NCBI RefSeq assembly: GCF_001598915.1
Contig: NZ_BDAP01000003.1
Location: 186,001-250,000, forward strand
Length of the DNA stretch: 64,000 bases
Direction of reading: 5' to 3'
DNA from: Williamsia muralis NBRC 105860
GTDB taxonomy: Bacteria > Actinomycetota > Actinomycetes > Mycobacteriales > Mycobacteriaceae
Position numbers and translations under genes: made by a program. The notes beneath the pieces were generated by a model that ran no database searches, had not been told where the DNA came from, and saw only the letters and a list, made by a program, of their open reading frames with translations. Of this stretch, positions 32,796 to 42,400 are shown one piece after another (the stretch's first letter is position 1; each line of letters starts with the position of its first letter).

Positions 32796-33703
32796 CCGCC
32801 GGGACGAAGCCCATCGCGGTGATCGGGCCCACGGCCAGTGGCAAGTCCGACCTCGCGCTCGATCTGGCGGTCGAGCTGGGCGGGGACATCGTGAACGTCG
32901 ACGCGATGCAGCAGTACCGGGGGATGGACATCGGTACGGCCAAGATTCCCGTGCACGAGCGTCGCGGGATCACTCATCATCAGATCGACGTCCTCGACGT
33001 CACCGAGACGGCGACCGTCGCCAGGTATCAGCAGGCCGCCCGCGAGGACATCGAGCGTCTCCTGGCGCAGGGGCGAACGCCGGTGGTGGTGGGTGGATCG
33101 ATGATGTACATCCAGGCACTCCTCGACGACTGGAACTTCCCGGCCACTGATCCGGCCGTCCGACGGCGCCACGAAGACGAACTGGAGCGAATCGGGACAC
33201 GAGCAATGCATGACCGGCTGGCGCAGGTGGATCCGGAAGCCGCCCGGCAGATCCTGGACACCGATGGTCGCCGGATCGTCCGGGCGTTGGAAGTGGTGGA
33301 GCTGACGGGTCGGCCCTTCGCCGCGTCGGCTCCGACGATCGGTGACCCCAGGTGGGACACGACGGTGATCGCACTCGATCGCGACACCGCAGAGCTCGAC
33401 GAGCGGATCGAGCGACGCACTAGTGCGATGTTCGGTTCGGGCTTCGTCGACGAGGTGGAGACACTGCTGGCGGCCGGCCTCCGGGATGGTGTCACCGCTG
33501 CTCGCGCCATCGGATACGCACAGGTCATGGCAGCCATCGACGGGGAATACGACGTGGCCCGCGCGCAGGAGCTGACCTTCATCGGTACGCGGCGTTACGT
33601 ACGCAGGCAACGGTCCTGGTTCCGCCGTGACCCTCGTATCCACTGGCTCGACGCCTCGTCGCCGGACCTCACGGGTCAGGCGCTGCGCGCGGCAGGCAGA
33701 TGA
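32792..33703 (+). CDS. miaA: tRNA dimethylallyltransferase MiaA
   Basis: Transfers a dimethylallyl group to A37 of tRNAs reading UNN codons, making the substrate of MiaB. The 303-residue protein has the P-loop [27 protein letters not shown], the conserved [24 protein letters not shown] and the C-terminal [16 protein letters not shown] tRNA-contact helix. The GTG shares four bases with the preceding stop. The order miaA-dapF-hflX matches Rv2727c-Rv2725c. Confidence 0.96.
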   Translation: MTAGTKPIAVIGPTASGKSDLALDLAVELGGDIVNVDAMQQYRGMDIGTAKIPVHERRGITHHQIDVLDVTETATVARYQQAAREDIERLLAQGRTPVVVGGSMMYIQALLDDWNFPATDPAVRRRHEDELERIGTRAMHDRLAQVDPEAARQILDTDGRRIVRALEVVELTGRPFAASAPTIGDPRWDTTVIALDRDTAELDERIERRTSAMFGSGFVDEVETLLAAGLRDGVTAARAIGYAQVMAAIDGEYDVARAQELTFIGTRRYVRRQRSWFRRDPRIHWLDASSPDLTGQALRAAGR

Positions 33704-33717
33704 GGAGGTCGGGCGCG

Positions 33718-33723
33718 TATCGT
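33718..33723 (+). promoter_or_regulatory. -10 hexamer for dapF (leaderless)
   Basis: TATCGT ends seven bases before the dapF ATG, and no ribosome-binding site is present between them. Confidence 0.55.
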
Positions 33724-33730
33724 TGACAGA

Positions 33731-34621
33731 ATGTTCGCACGCGTCGATTTCGTCAAAGGGCACGGCACACAGAACGATTTTGTGCTGTTGCCCGACCCCG
33801 GCGTGCAGTTGGACCTCACCCCGGAGTTCGTCTCGGCGCTGTGTGATCGTCACCGTGGCATCGGGGCGGACGGGGTCCTCCGGGTCGCCACAGCCGGGGC
33901 ACTCCGCGACGCGGGTGTGCTCACAGCGCTCGGCGCCGGCATAGCCGACGACGATTGGTTCATGGACTACCGCAACGGCGACGGCTCGATCGCGGAGATG
34001 TGTGGCAACGGTGTCCGGGTGTTCGCGCATTTCCTTGCCGCGCACGAGCTCGTGTCCGAACGCTCCTTCACCGTCGGGTCGCGCGCAGGTGCGCGGCCGG
34101 TGACGGTGCACGCTGTGACGGGTTCGTCGGCCGACGTCACCGTGAACATGGGCCCAGCCCGTCTCGGCGTCGACAGCAAAGCCCAGATCGACGGCCGGCG
34201 GTACGCCGGGGTGTCGGTGGATGTCGGCAATCCCCATCTGGCGTGCGTGGTCGACGGGTTGACGCCGCAGGATCTGGCGGACATCGATCTGTGCGGGTCG
34301 ATCACGTTCGACAACACAGTCTTTCCCGATGGTGTGAACATCGAGCTGATCACCGCACCGTCGGCAGGCGCTGCGGACGCCGTGGACGCCGAGATCACGA
34401 TGCGGGTCCACGAACGCGGAGTCGGTGAAACCCGCAGCTGCGGTACCGGAGTCGTCGCCGCCGGCGCAGCTGCTCTGCGGTTCATGGGAAGGTCCGAGGG
34501 GACGGTACTCGTCAACGTTCCCGGGGGTCAGATCACGGTGACGGTCGATGACGAGAACACAACGCTGCGCGGCCCGTCGGTACTCGTCGGCGCCGGAGTG
34601 CTCAACGAGGGATGGCTCTAA
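33731..34621 (+). CDS. dapF: Diaminopimelate epimerase
   Basis: Interconverts LL- and meso-diaminopimelate for peptidoglycan and lysine. The 296-residue protein has the two-fold pseudo-symmetric layout with both catalytic cysteines: Cys91 in AEMCGNGVRVF and Cys237 in RSCGTGVVAAG. The N-terminal FVKGHGTQNDFVLLPD is the family start. It is the third dap gene in the window after dapB and dapA, each on its own leaderless promoter. Confidence 0.97.
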   Translation: MFARVDFVKGHGTQNDFVLLPDPGVQLDLTPEFVSALCDRHRGIGADGVLRVATAGALRDAGVLTALGAGIADDDWFMDYRNGDGSIAEMCGNGVRVFAHFLAAHELVSERSFTVGSRAGARPVTVHAVTGSSADVTVNMGPARLGVDSKAQIDGRRYAGVSVDVGNPHLACVVDGLTPQDLADIDLCGSITFDNTVFPDGVNIELITAPSAGAADAVDAEITMRVHERGVGETRSCGTGVVAAGAAALRFMGRSEGTVLVNVPGGQITVTVDDENTTLRGPSVLVGAGVLNEGWL

Positions 34622-34650
34622 AATCGGTATGCACCACACCTACCCGAGTG

Positions 34651-34662
34651 TCACCATGGTGA
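34651..34662 (+). promoter_or_regulatory. Palindrome before hflX
   Basis: TCACCATGGTGA is a perfect twelve-base palindrome ending four bases before the hflX start. A regulatory role is possible but unsupported beyond position. Confidence 0.3.
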
Positions 34663-34666
34663 TCTC

Positions 34667-36103
34667 ATGACCGAAAACAACAAAGCCGGCAACGACCAGC
34701 GCGACGCGCCGACGATCGGCGAACTCCAACTCGACGAACGCAGTTCGCTGCAGCGCGTCGCCGGTTTGTCCACAGAGCTCACCGACGTCACCGAGGTCGA
34801 GTACCGCCAGCTGCGACTCGAACGGGTTGTCCTGGTCGGGGTCTGGACGCAGGGCAGCACCACTGCGCAGGCCAATTCGAGTCTCGCCGAACTCAAGGCC
34901 CTCGCCGAGACGGCAGGGTCGGAAGTTCTCGAAGGTCTCATCCAGCGTCGTGAAAAGCCCGACCCGGCAACCTATATCGGGTCCGGCAAAGCTCACGAGC
35001 TGCGTGAGATCGTCTTGGCCACCGGCGCCGACACCGTCATCTGCGATGGCGAGCTGACCCCTGCTCAGCTGACTGCTCTGGAAAAAGTGGTCAAGGTCAA
35101 GGTTGTCGATCGAACTGCGCTGATCCTCGACATCTTCGCCCAGCACGCGACGTCGCGAGAAGGCAAGGCGCAAGTCGCGCTGGCACAGATGGAGTACATG
35201 CTCCCGCGGCTTCGTGGCTGGGGTGAATCCATGTCCCGGCAGGCGGGTGGCCGTGCCGGCAGCAATGGCGGCGTGGGACTGCGCGGACCCGGTGAGACGA
35301 AAATCGAGACCGACCGCCGACGGATCCGCGAACGCACAGCGAAACTGCGGCGCGAGATCCGCGAGATGAAGACGTCACGAACCACCAAGCGCGCCAAGCG
35401 AAAGCAGGCTGCCGCGTCAGCGGTGACCATTGTCGGGTACACGAACGCCGGCAAGTCGAGTTTGATCAACGCGTTGACCGGATCGGGCGTGCTGGTCCAG
35501 AACGCATTGTTCGCAACCCTCGATCCGACAACCCGTCAGATGTCCCTCGAGGATGGCCGTGAACTGGTCATCACCGACACCGTCGGATTTGTCCGGCATC
35601 TGCCCACCCAGCTGGTCGAGGCCTTCCGTTCGACCCTCGAGGAAGTCGCCGACGCCGATCTGCTCCTGCACATCGTTGATGGTTCGGACCCGGTTCCGAC
35701 CGACCAGATCATGGCGGTGCGGAAGGTGATCGAATCAGTGCTCGAGGAGGAGAAGGCAACAGCTCCGCCCGAACTGCTCGTGATCAACAAGATCGATGCG
35801 GCCGACCCGTTGGTACTGGCACAGCTCAAAGGGCTGTTCCCGACAGCCGTGTTCATCTCGGCGGCCACCGGCGAGGGCATCGACGTACTCCTCGATCGCA
35901 TCCGGGAGTCGGTGGCCAGGAATGACGTGCACGTCAGTGTCCGGGTGCCGTATGAGCGTGGCGACCTCGTGTCCCGGATCCATGCCGAGGGTGACGTATT
36001 GACCGAACGTCACGAGGCGGATGGGACTGCGATCACCGCCACGGTGCCTGCCGCGCTGTCGCGCCAGCTGGCATCTCTGGCCATTCCCGAGTCAGCCGAA
36101 TAG
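34667..36103 (+). CDS. hflX: Ribosome-associated GTPase HflX
   Basis: Splits stalled or hibernating 70S ribosomes under stress. The 478-residue protein has the N-terminal nucleotide-binding domain (YIGSGKAHELREIV), the glycine-rich linker GRAGSNGGVGLRGPGETKIETDRR, an arginine-rich helix, and a G domain with G1 GYTNAGKSS, G3 DTVGF and G4 NKID. Length fits the actinobacterial family. The ATG at 34667 lies just after a TCACCATGGTGA palindrome (34651-34662), and no strong ribosome-binding site is visible. Confidence 0.95.
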   Translation: MTENNKAGNDQRDAPTIGELQLDERSSLQRVAGLSTELTDVTEVEYRQLRLERVVLVGVWTQGSTTAQANSSLAELKALAETAGSEVLEGLIQRREKPDPATYIGSGKAHELREIVLATGADTVICDGELTPAQLTALEKVVKVKVVDRTALILDIFAQHATSREGKAQVALAQMEYMLPRLRGWGESMSRQAGGRAGSNGGVGLRGPGETKIETDRRRIRERTAKLRREIREMKTSRTTKRAKRKQAAASAVTIVGYTNAGKSSLINALTGSGVLVQNALFATLDPTTRQMSLEDGRELVITDTVGFVRHLPTQLVEAFRSTLEEVADADLLLHIVDGSDPVPTDQIMAVRKVIESVLEEEKATAPPELLVINKIDAADPLVLAQLKGLFPTAVFISAATGEGIDVLLDRIRESVARNDVHVSVRVPYERGDLVSRIHAEGDVLTERHEADGTAITATVPAALSRQLASLAIPESAE

Positions 36104-36132
36104 CCCTCCGAACTGCAGCTTTGGGCCAGATG

Positions 36133-36176
36133 TAGAATCCGGTTACAGTTGGATATCCAACCAATGCCACCTGTAA
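36133..36176 (+). promoter_or_regulatory. Promoter and nested operator of the acyl-CoA dehydrogenase gene
   Basis: TAGAAT (36133-36138) is a likely -10. Directly after it come the perfect palindrome GTTGGATATCCAAC (36148-36161) and an outer inverted pair TTACAG (36143-36148) / CTGTAA (36171-36176). A TetR-family fatty-acid regulator would bind such a site; which one is unknown. Confidence 0.55.
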
Positions 36177-36189
36177 TGGAGACCTGACG

Positions 36190-37332
36190 ATGGAACGCAC
36201 CCTTTTCGAGCCCGAGCACCTTCTCTTCCGCGATTCGTACCGGAGCTTCCTCGAACAGCACGTGGCGCCGAACCACGAACGCTGGGAAGAGCAGAACCTG
36301 GTGGACCGGGATGTCTGGGTCGAAGCAGGCAAGAACGGATTCCTCGCGGTGGAGGCGCCCGAGGAGTTCGGCGGCGGGGGAGTCGACGACTTCCGTTACA
36401 ACACCATCATCGACGAAGAGACCGTCCGCGGCGGCTACAGCGGTATCGGCTTCGCGCTGCACAACGACGTGGTGGCGCCGTACCTGCTCGACCTCTGCAA
36501 TGACGAGCAGAAGGCACGCTGGCTGCCCGGCTTCGTCTCCGGTGAGCTGATCACCGCGATCGCGATGACCGAGCCCGGCACCGGGTCCGATCTCCAGGGC
36601 ATCAAGACCAACGCCAAGAAAGACGGCGACAACTGGGTGCTGAACGGTTCCAAGACGTTCATCACCAACGGCATCAACGCGGACCTCGTCATCGTGGTGG
36701 CCCGCACCGACCCCGAGGCCGGTGCGAAGGGGTTCAGCCTGCTGGTGGTCGAGCGCGGTATGGAGGGATTCGAACGCGGCCGCAATCTCGACAAGGTCGG
36801 GATGAAGGCGCAGGACACCGCCGAGCTGAGCTTCGACAACGTCAAGGTGCCCGCCGAGAACCTGCTGGGCGAGGAGGGCATGGGCTTCATCTACCTGATG
36901 CAGAACCTCCCGCGCGAGCGCCTGTCGATCGCTGTTGTGGCGGCCGGTGCCATGGAGTCGGTTCTCGAGACGACAATCCAGTACACGAAGGACCGCAAGG
37001 CATTTGGTCGCCCGATCGGTAGCTTCCAGAACTCGCGGTTCCTGCTCGCCGAACTGGCGACGTCCACCGCTACCACCCGTGTGTTCGTCGATCGGTGTAT
37101 TGAACTGCTGAACGAGAAGAAGCTCACCGTTCCGGACGCGGCGATGGCGAAGTACTACGCCACCGAGAACCAGGTCCACCTCATCGATCGTTGCCTGCAA
37201 CTGCACGGCGGCTACGGCTACATGCGTGAGTACTCGGTGGCCAAGGCCTTCCTCGATTCACGCGTTCAGACCATCTACGGCGGCACCACCGAGATCATGA
37301 AGGAAGTCATCGGCCGAAGCCTCGGGGTCTGA
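36190..37332 (+). CDS. fadE20: Acyl-CoA dehydrogenase
   Basis: FAD-dependent first step of beta-oxidation or branched-chain acyl-CoA breakdown. The 380-residue protein has ITAIAMTEPGTGSDLQGI, GSKTFITNGINADLVIV, the FAD-contacting QNLPRERLSIAVVAAG, the dimer block YTKDRKAFGRPIGSFQ, and a C-terminal QLHGGYGYMREYSVAKAFLDSR with IYGGTTEIMKEVI. It belongs to the family of Rv2724c (fadE20), next to hflX as here. GGAGA precedes the ATG by seven bases. The natural acyl chain is unknown. Confidence 0.9.
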   Translation: MERTLFEPEHLLFRDSYRSFLEQHVAPNHERWEEQNLVDRDVWVEAGKNGFLAVEAPEEFGGGGVDDFRYNTIIDEETVRGGYSGIGFALHNDVVAPYLLDLCNDEQKARWLPGFVSGELITAIAMTEPGTGSDLQGIKTNAKKDGDNWVLNGSKTFITNGINADLVIVVARTDPEAGAKGFSLLVVERGMEGFERGRNLDKVGMKAQDTAELSFDNVKVPAENLLGEEGMGFIYLMQNLPRERLSIAVVAAGAMESVLETTIQYTKDRKAFGRPIGSFQNSRFLLAELATSTATTRVFVDRCIELLNEKKLTVPDAAMAKYYATENQVHLIDRCLQLHGGYGYMREYSVAKAFLDSRVQTIYGGTTEIMKEVIGRSLGV

Positions 37333-37346
37333 GTACGAGTTTCAGA

Positions 37347-37399
37347 ACTACGCGAAGTGGGGTGCACCGGAAGGTGCACCCCACTCGTGTCTGCGTAGT
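37347..37399. terminator. Bidirectional terminator between fadE20 and lexA
   Basis: A perfect 13-base-pair stem AGTGGGGTGCACC / GGTGCACCCCACT (37356-37385) with a GGAA tetraloop, enclosed by an outer ACTACGC / GCGTAGT pair (37347-37353 and 37393-37399). It lies between convergent genes and would stop transcription from both sides. Confidence 0.8.
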
Positions 37400-37439
37400 C
37401 CCCGCGTTTGTTCGGTTGCCGAGAGTGTTGCCGGACGCC

Positions 37440-38159
37440 TCAGAGGCGCCGCATCACCGTGACGACTTTGCCCAACACAACGGCGTTGTCGCCGGGGATG
37501 GGGTCGAACACCGGGTTGTGCGGCATCAGCCACACCGCATCCTTGGTGCGTTTGAACGTCTTGACGGTCGCCTCCCCGTCGATCATGGCCGCAACGATGT
37601 CGCCGTTGTCTGCGACATTCTGCTGTCTGACGACCACCCAGTCGCCGTCGCAGATGGCGGCATCGATCATCGACTCGCCGACCACCCGCAGGAGGAACAG
37701 AGATCCTTCCCCGACAAGCTCTTTCGGTAGCGGGAACACGTCTTCGACGGCTTCCTCGGCCAGGATCGGCCCGCCGGCCGCGATGCGGCCGAGGACCGGA
37801 ACGAACGTCGGTGTCGGCAGGGATTCGTCGGGTACCTGGACCTGGCCGGCCGCCGTGGCCGGATTGAGGTCGGTGTCTTGGATGTTGACCGCCCGGGGAC
37901 GGTTGTTCTCGCGCTGGAGGAATCCTTTGCGCTCGAGGGTGCGGAGCTGATGAGCGACCGACGACGTGGAGGTGAGGCCGACGGCATCACCGATCTCGCG
38001 GATGGACGGGGGATAGCCGCGTTCGCGGACCGACGCCCGGATCACCTCCAGCACGGCTTTCTGGCGCGGGGTCAGAGACCCCTCGGCCAGCGGTTCGGAA
38101 GTGACCACCGTCGCGGCCGCCGCGTCCGGCGGCGTCCGGGTGTCTGTCGTATCGGCCAT
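37440..38159 (-). CDS. lexA: SOS repressor LexA
   Basis: Represses DNA-damage genes and self-cleaves when RecA filaments form. The 239-residue protein has a 25-residue Thr/Ala-rich leader, the winged-helix domain ([29 protein letters not shown]), the cleavage site Ala-Gly in GRIAAGGPI, the catalytic serine in [15 protein letters not shown] and the lysine in [15 protein letters not shown] precedes the ATG at 38159. Its promoter carries a LexA box, giving autoregulation. Confidence 0.97.
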   Translation of the reverse strand: MADTTDTRTPPDAAAATVVTSEPLAEGSLTPRQKAVLEVIRASVRERGYPPSIREIGDAVGLTSTSSVAHQLRTLERKGFLQRENNRPRAVNIQDTDLNPATAAGQVQVPDESLPTPTFVPVLGRIAAGGPILAEEAVEDVFPLPKELVGEGSLFLLRVVGESMIDAAICDGDWVVVRQQNVADNGDIVAAMIDGEATVKTFKRTKDAVWLMPHNPVFDPIPGDNAVVLGKVVTVMRRL

Positions 38160-38249
38160 CAGGTCCTCCAGTTCGTACGGTGTCCGGCCAAGGTGTCGTA
38201 GCTGTCGAGAGAAGAAAACGCACACGTTGTTCGTTGGATTATGGGGATC

Positions 38250-38290
38250 ACGCTAATGCAATCTGTCACAACTCTCAAACATTTGTTCGA
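38250..38290 (-). promoter_or_regulatory. lexA promoter with LexA box
   Basis: On the minus strand the box TCGAAC-AAAT-GTTTGA (38275-38290) matches the mycobacterial SOS consensus with one mismatch. TTGAGA (38273-38278) overlapping it and TAGCGT (38250-38255), 17 bases apart, form the promoter. The M. tuberculosis lexA box, as I recall it, is almost identical. Confidence 0.8.
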
Positions 38291-38326
38291 TTGGGCGTGG
38301 CGTGTGTCGGACCCCCGTGATACAAC

Positions 38327-38380
38327 TCGAACATTCGTTCAATCGAACGAGTGATCGAACTGTTGACCCGAGGATCGAAC
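38327..38380 (+). promoter_or_regulatory. LexA box and TCGAAC half-site array before the LysM gene
   Basis: TCGAAC-ATTC-GTTCAA (38327-38342) is a LexA box. Three more TCGAAC half-sites follow in direct orientation at 38343, 38355 and 38375, the last one base before the start codon. The array suggests cooperative or extended LexA binding. Confidence 0.65.
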
Positions 38381-38381
38381 A

Positions 38382-38903
38382 ATGACTGCAGCCACCACCA
38401 TCAGCCGCCCGGCCGCTGAGCGGCCCCGTCGCCGCCTCGCCCGAGTCGGTGGGCCCGCCGCCTCCGATCAGTACACCCGCACGGCGCGAGCGCGTGTCGA
38501 CAGTACTCGCCGGCCGGCCGACCGCAGGCTCGCCGCAGACCGCCGTGTTGTCGTGGGCTGCTCCGAGCCGGGCAGTTCCGCACCGTCGGTTGCCGTCGAG
38601 CGGGATGTGTATTTCCGCCGACGTGCCTGGGCCGGAGCCGCCGTGGTCGGAATCGGCCTGATGATGCTCGTGCTGTTCCTCATGTTCTTCGGCCGGGTTG
38701 TCGAGAGCGGTGCCGCTCCGGCGAACACCGGCACGGCGGTCGTCCATGTGCAGTCGGGAGAATCGTTGGGCGACATCGCCTCTCGAATCGCTCCCGAGAT
38801 GCCGACCGAAGCGGTGGTGGAGAAGATCATGGACCTCAACGCGATGAGCAATTCAGCGTTGTCGCCCGGGCAATCCCTGGTGACGCCGATCTACGCGCGG
38901 TAG
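38382..38903 (+). CDS. chiZ: LysM-domain membrane protein, ChiZ-like (Rv2719c)
   Basis: SOS-induced cell-division-linked wall protein. The 173-residue product has an Arg/Ala-rich disordered cytoplasmic N terminus (about residues 1-85), one transmembrane helix ([19 protein letters not shown], about 87-106) and a C-terminal LysM domain ([17 protein letters not shown] to [11 protein letters not shown]) facing peptidoglycan. This is the architecture of M. tuberculosis ChiZ, which is divergent from lexA in the same way. AGGA precedes the ATG. Whether it hydrolyses or only binds wall polymer cannot be told. Confidence 0.85.
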   Translation: MTAATTISRPAAERPRRRLARVGGPAASDQYTRTARARVDSTRRPADRRLAADRRVVVGCSEPGSSAPSVAVERDVYFRRRAWAGAAVVGIGLMMLVLFLMFFGRVVESGAAPANTGTAVVHVQSGESLGDIASRIAPEMPTEAVVEKIMDLNAMSNSALSPGQSLVTPIYAR

Positions 38904-38998
38904 CTGCAGTGCTGGGGCAAGCAATCGGCCGGGCGGTATCCTCTACAACAGAGTGTCCGGTCATTCCGACGGGGCCGCTGACGTCCGAGGAACCCTGC

Positions 38999-39448
38999 AT
39001 GCACTGCCCGTTTTGCAAGAACGAGGACACGCGGGTCGTCGACTCACGGGTGGCCGACGAGGGCCAGGCGATTCGTCGTCGGCGGGCCTGCTCGCAATGC
39101 GGACGGCGGTTCACCACGGTGGAGAGCGCAGTCCTTGCGGTCGTCAAACGCAACGGCGTCACCGAACCCTTCAGTCGAGAGAAGGTGATGAGGGGCGTGA
39201 GGCGCGCCTGCCAGGGCCGCGCGGTCGACGATGACCGTCTGCACCTGCTCGCGCAGCAGGTCGAAGAGGCCGTCCGCGCCTCAGGATCGGCCGAAGTTCC
39301 CAGCAACGAAGTGGGCCTGGCAATCCTGGGCCCGTTACGGGATCTCGACGAGGTCGCTTACCTTCGCTTTGCGTCGGTGTATCGCTCGTTCGACTCAGTC
39401 GAAGACTTCCAGAAAGAGATCGACGATCTGCGAGCGGCCAAACCCTGA
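38999..39448 (+). CDS. nrdR: Transcriptional repressor NrdR
   Basis: ATP/dATP-sensing repressor of ribonucleotide reductase genes. The 149-residue protein has the N-terminal zinc ribbon with Cys3, Cys6, Cys31 and Cys34 (MHCPFC and CSQCGRRF), then the ATP-cone domain beginning [27 protein letters not shown] precedes the ATG. The 95-base gap to chiZ contains a TATCCT hexamer (38937-38942) that may be its own promoter. Confidence 0.96.
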   Translation: MHCPFCKNEDTRVVDSRVADEGQAIRRRRACSQCGRRFTTVESAVLAVVKRNGVTEPFSREKVMRGVRRACQGRAVDDDRLHLLAQQVEEAVRASGSAEVPSNEVGLAILGPLRDLDEVAYLRFASVYRSFDSVEDFQKEIDDLRAAKP

Positions 39449-39456
39449 CCGCTTCG

Positions 39457-39477
39457 TCCGGCAGTGGTGCCGCCGGA
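39457..39477. terminator. Hairpin between nrdR and hrpA
   Basis: TCCGGC / GCCGGA form a six-base-pair stem with a nine-base loop, filling most of the 29-base gap between the two convergent genes. Confidence 0.5.
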
Positions 39478-42400
39478 TCAGCGCAGTTCCCGGATGGCCT
39501 TGATCGCCCGTTTCTCCGACACGGGATACGCAGTACGCAGGTGCTGTGCGAACAGTCCAACTCTCAGTTCTTCGACGATCCATCCAGCTTGCTCGTTGAC
39601 TGCGTCCCGCCGACCGGGCGGCACGTGTCGCAGGTGATCAGTCCACGCCGACACCACCCGGTCGATGGCCGCCATCGCCTGGGCATCGCGAGCGGCGCCT
39701 GCCGGGAGCTGTTCGAGCCTCGACGTCGCAGCATCGAGGTAGCGGGGGATCTCCGCGAGGTGTTCGTCGCGTGTCGCAGAGACGAATCCGTCGAACAGCA
39801 GCTCGTCCAGCTGGTCCCGCACGTCGTCGGCGGCGATCGATCTGCCGGCCGCGGTGATCGCCGTTCGTAGGGGCGCCACGCGGGTCAGGATCGTCGCCAC
39901 CCTGCGTAGTTTGTCCGTTGCCCTCCCGGTTGCCTGGCGGGCCACATTTTCCCGAAGTGCAGCGAATTCGCTTGGCGTCCAGACATTCGGCGGGTTGGGT
40001 ACAAGGTCCACCACGGCAGCCCGAACGCAATCGGCCAGAAGAGCAGCGGTGTCCGGGTAGGGGCTCTGGCTGAGGGCGAGTCGCTCGGCGGTGCTCAGTG
40101 TCGAAGTCACCGACGGTCGTAGTGGCGGAACGCTGGAGACGATCATCTCGACAACAGCGTCGTACATGTTCGCAGCCTGCTCGGCCTGGGTGGGCACGGC
40201 GACCACCGTGAAACCACTGCCTCGGCGGGTCAGGGCGGGATAGCTTGTGATGTCTTGGCCGGCAACAGAACTGCGCAATGTGCGGCTGATGTCTCCAAAG
40301 GTGTCCGCGGTCCACGTGGTGGCCACAGGTCGGGATGCGGTGCCGGCCTCACTCTCCAGAGCCGCGCGAGATCTACCGGCCAGTCGATCCTGCAGTTCGC
40401 GCAGCGACTTGGAACGTCCGAGAACTTCGCCGTCGGTGGTGACGGCGGTGAAGGTCATCCGCAGGTGGTCGGGGAGTGCGGCCAGTCGTAGATCTGACGC
40501 TGCGACGTCGACACCTGTGCGCACACGGATCTCGGCGGCCACCGCCTCGGTGAGAGGCTTGCTCCTCGGTGTCACCGACTCCAGTATTTGCGCGGCCAGG
40601 TCGGGGGCCGGTCCCACTTGCCGCCGTAGGGATTTCGGCAGGGTGCGGATCAGCTCGGTGATCAGCTCCAAGCGCATGCCGGGGACCAGCCAGTCGAACC
40701 CAGAGGGCCGGGCACGCACGAGCAGCGACAACGGGATGAGCACACTCACGCCGTCATCGACGGTGCCGGGCTCGAACCGGTATCTCAAGGCATAACTCGT
40801 GTCTCCCTGACGCCAGTGGTCGGGAAACCCGGCCGGGTCGGTGGCGGCAGTGTCGGCCACGAGGTCGGCGGGATCCAGATCCAGCAAGGTGGGGTCAGCT
40901 TTGCGTGCGGTCTTCCACCACGTGTCGAAATGTCTGCCCGACACCACTTCTCCGCCGATGTGTCGGTCGTAGAAGGCGAAGAGCTGGTCGTCGTCGACGA
41001 TGACGTCGGTGCGCCTCACCCGATGCACCGACTCCTCTGCGTCCTCGAGCAACGCGCGATTGCGGTGGAAGAACGGGTGTTGTGTACGCCAGTCACCCTC
41101 CACGAGCGCGTGGCGGATGAACAACTCCCGGGCAACCGCGGGATCGATCGAGCCGTAGTTCACCCGTCGTTTGGTGACCAGCGGGACGCCGTAGAGGGTG
41201 ACCCGCTCGTAGGCCATGGCCGCTGAGTGTTTCCCGGACCAATGAGGCTCGCTGTATTGACGTTTGACGAGGTGCCCGGCCAGGCGTTCGGCCCATTCCG
41301 GTTCGATGCGGGCGGCGGTACGCGCCCAGAGCCGAGAGGTCTCCACGATCTCGGCCGCCATCACGAACCGTGGTGGTTTCGACGAGAGATGAGATCCGGG
41401 GAAGATCATGAACTTCGTGCCGCGAGCGCCCAGGAACTCCTTGGCGTCCCCCTCGCGGACGCCGATCTGGCTGAGCAGACCGGACAGGATGGATTGATGA
41501 ATTGATGCCGCCGATGGCGATTCATGGTCGGGTGCGGTCACCGTCGCAGGAACCGACCACCCGAGGTCCTTGGCGATCCGGACCAGCTGCGCGTGCAGGT
41601 CTCGCCATTCGCGGATTCGCAAGCTGTGCAGATACTCTCGACCGCACCGCTTCCGGAACTGGTTCGACGACAACTCCGAGCGGAGTTCGTCCAGGTAGGT
41701 CCACAGATTCAGCAGGGTCAGGAACTCCGACCCCGGAGCGGCAAAGCGCGCATGCGAGGCATCGGCCGCCTGGCGATGCTCGGCCGGCCGCTCGCGTACG
41801 TCCGGAATCGACAGTGCGGCCGCCAACACGAGCATCGGGCCGACCACGCCCTGTTTGTCGGCCTCGACCAGCATGCGCGCCAGCCGCGGATCGACAGGTA
41901 TGCGAGCGAGCGACCGTCCGATCGGGGTGAGTCGGCGCACGGGGTTGTCGGCCGAGGCAGGTTCGAGCGCCCCGAGTTCGTCCAGTAGTTGCTGGCCGTC
42001 CCGGATCGCCCGCTGATCCGGCGGCTGTACGAACGGGAACCGGCCGACGTCGCCGAGCCCCAGAGAGGTCATCGTGAGGATCACCGACGCGAGGTTGGTG
42101 CGCAGGATCTCAGGCTCGGTGTACTCGGGCCTGCTCTCGAAGTCCTCTTCGCTGTAAAGCCGGATGCACACACCTGCGGCCACACGGCCACAGCGCCCCG
42201 CCCGCTGCCGTGCGCTGGCCTGCGAAATCGGCTCGATCGGCAGCCGCTGCACCTTGGTGCGCGTGGAGTAACGCGACATCCGGGCGGTGCCGGCGTCGAT
42301 GACGTAGTGGATTCCCGGCACGGTCAGCGATGTCTCGGCAACGTTGGTGGACAACACGATTCGCCGACCTCGGTGACTGGAGAACACTTTGTGCTGGTCT

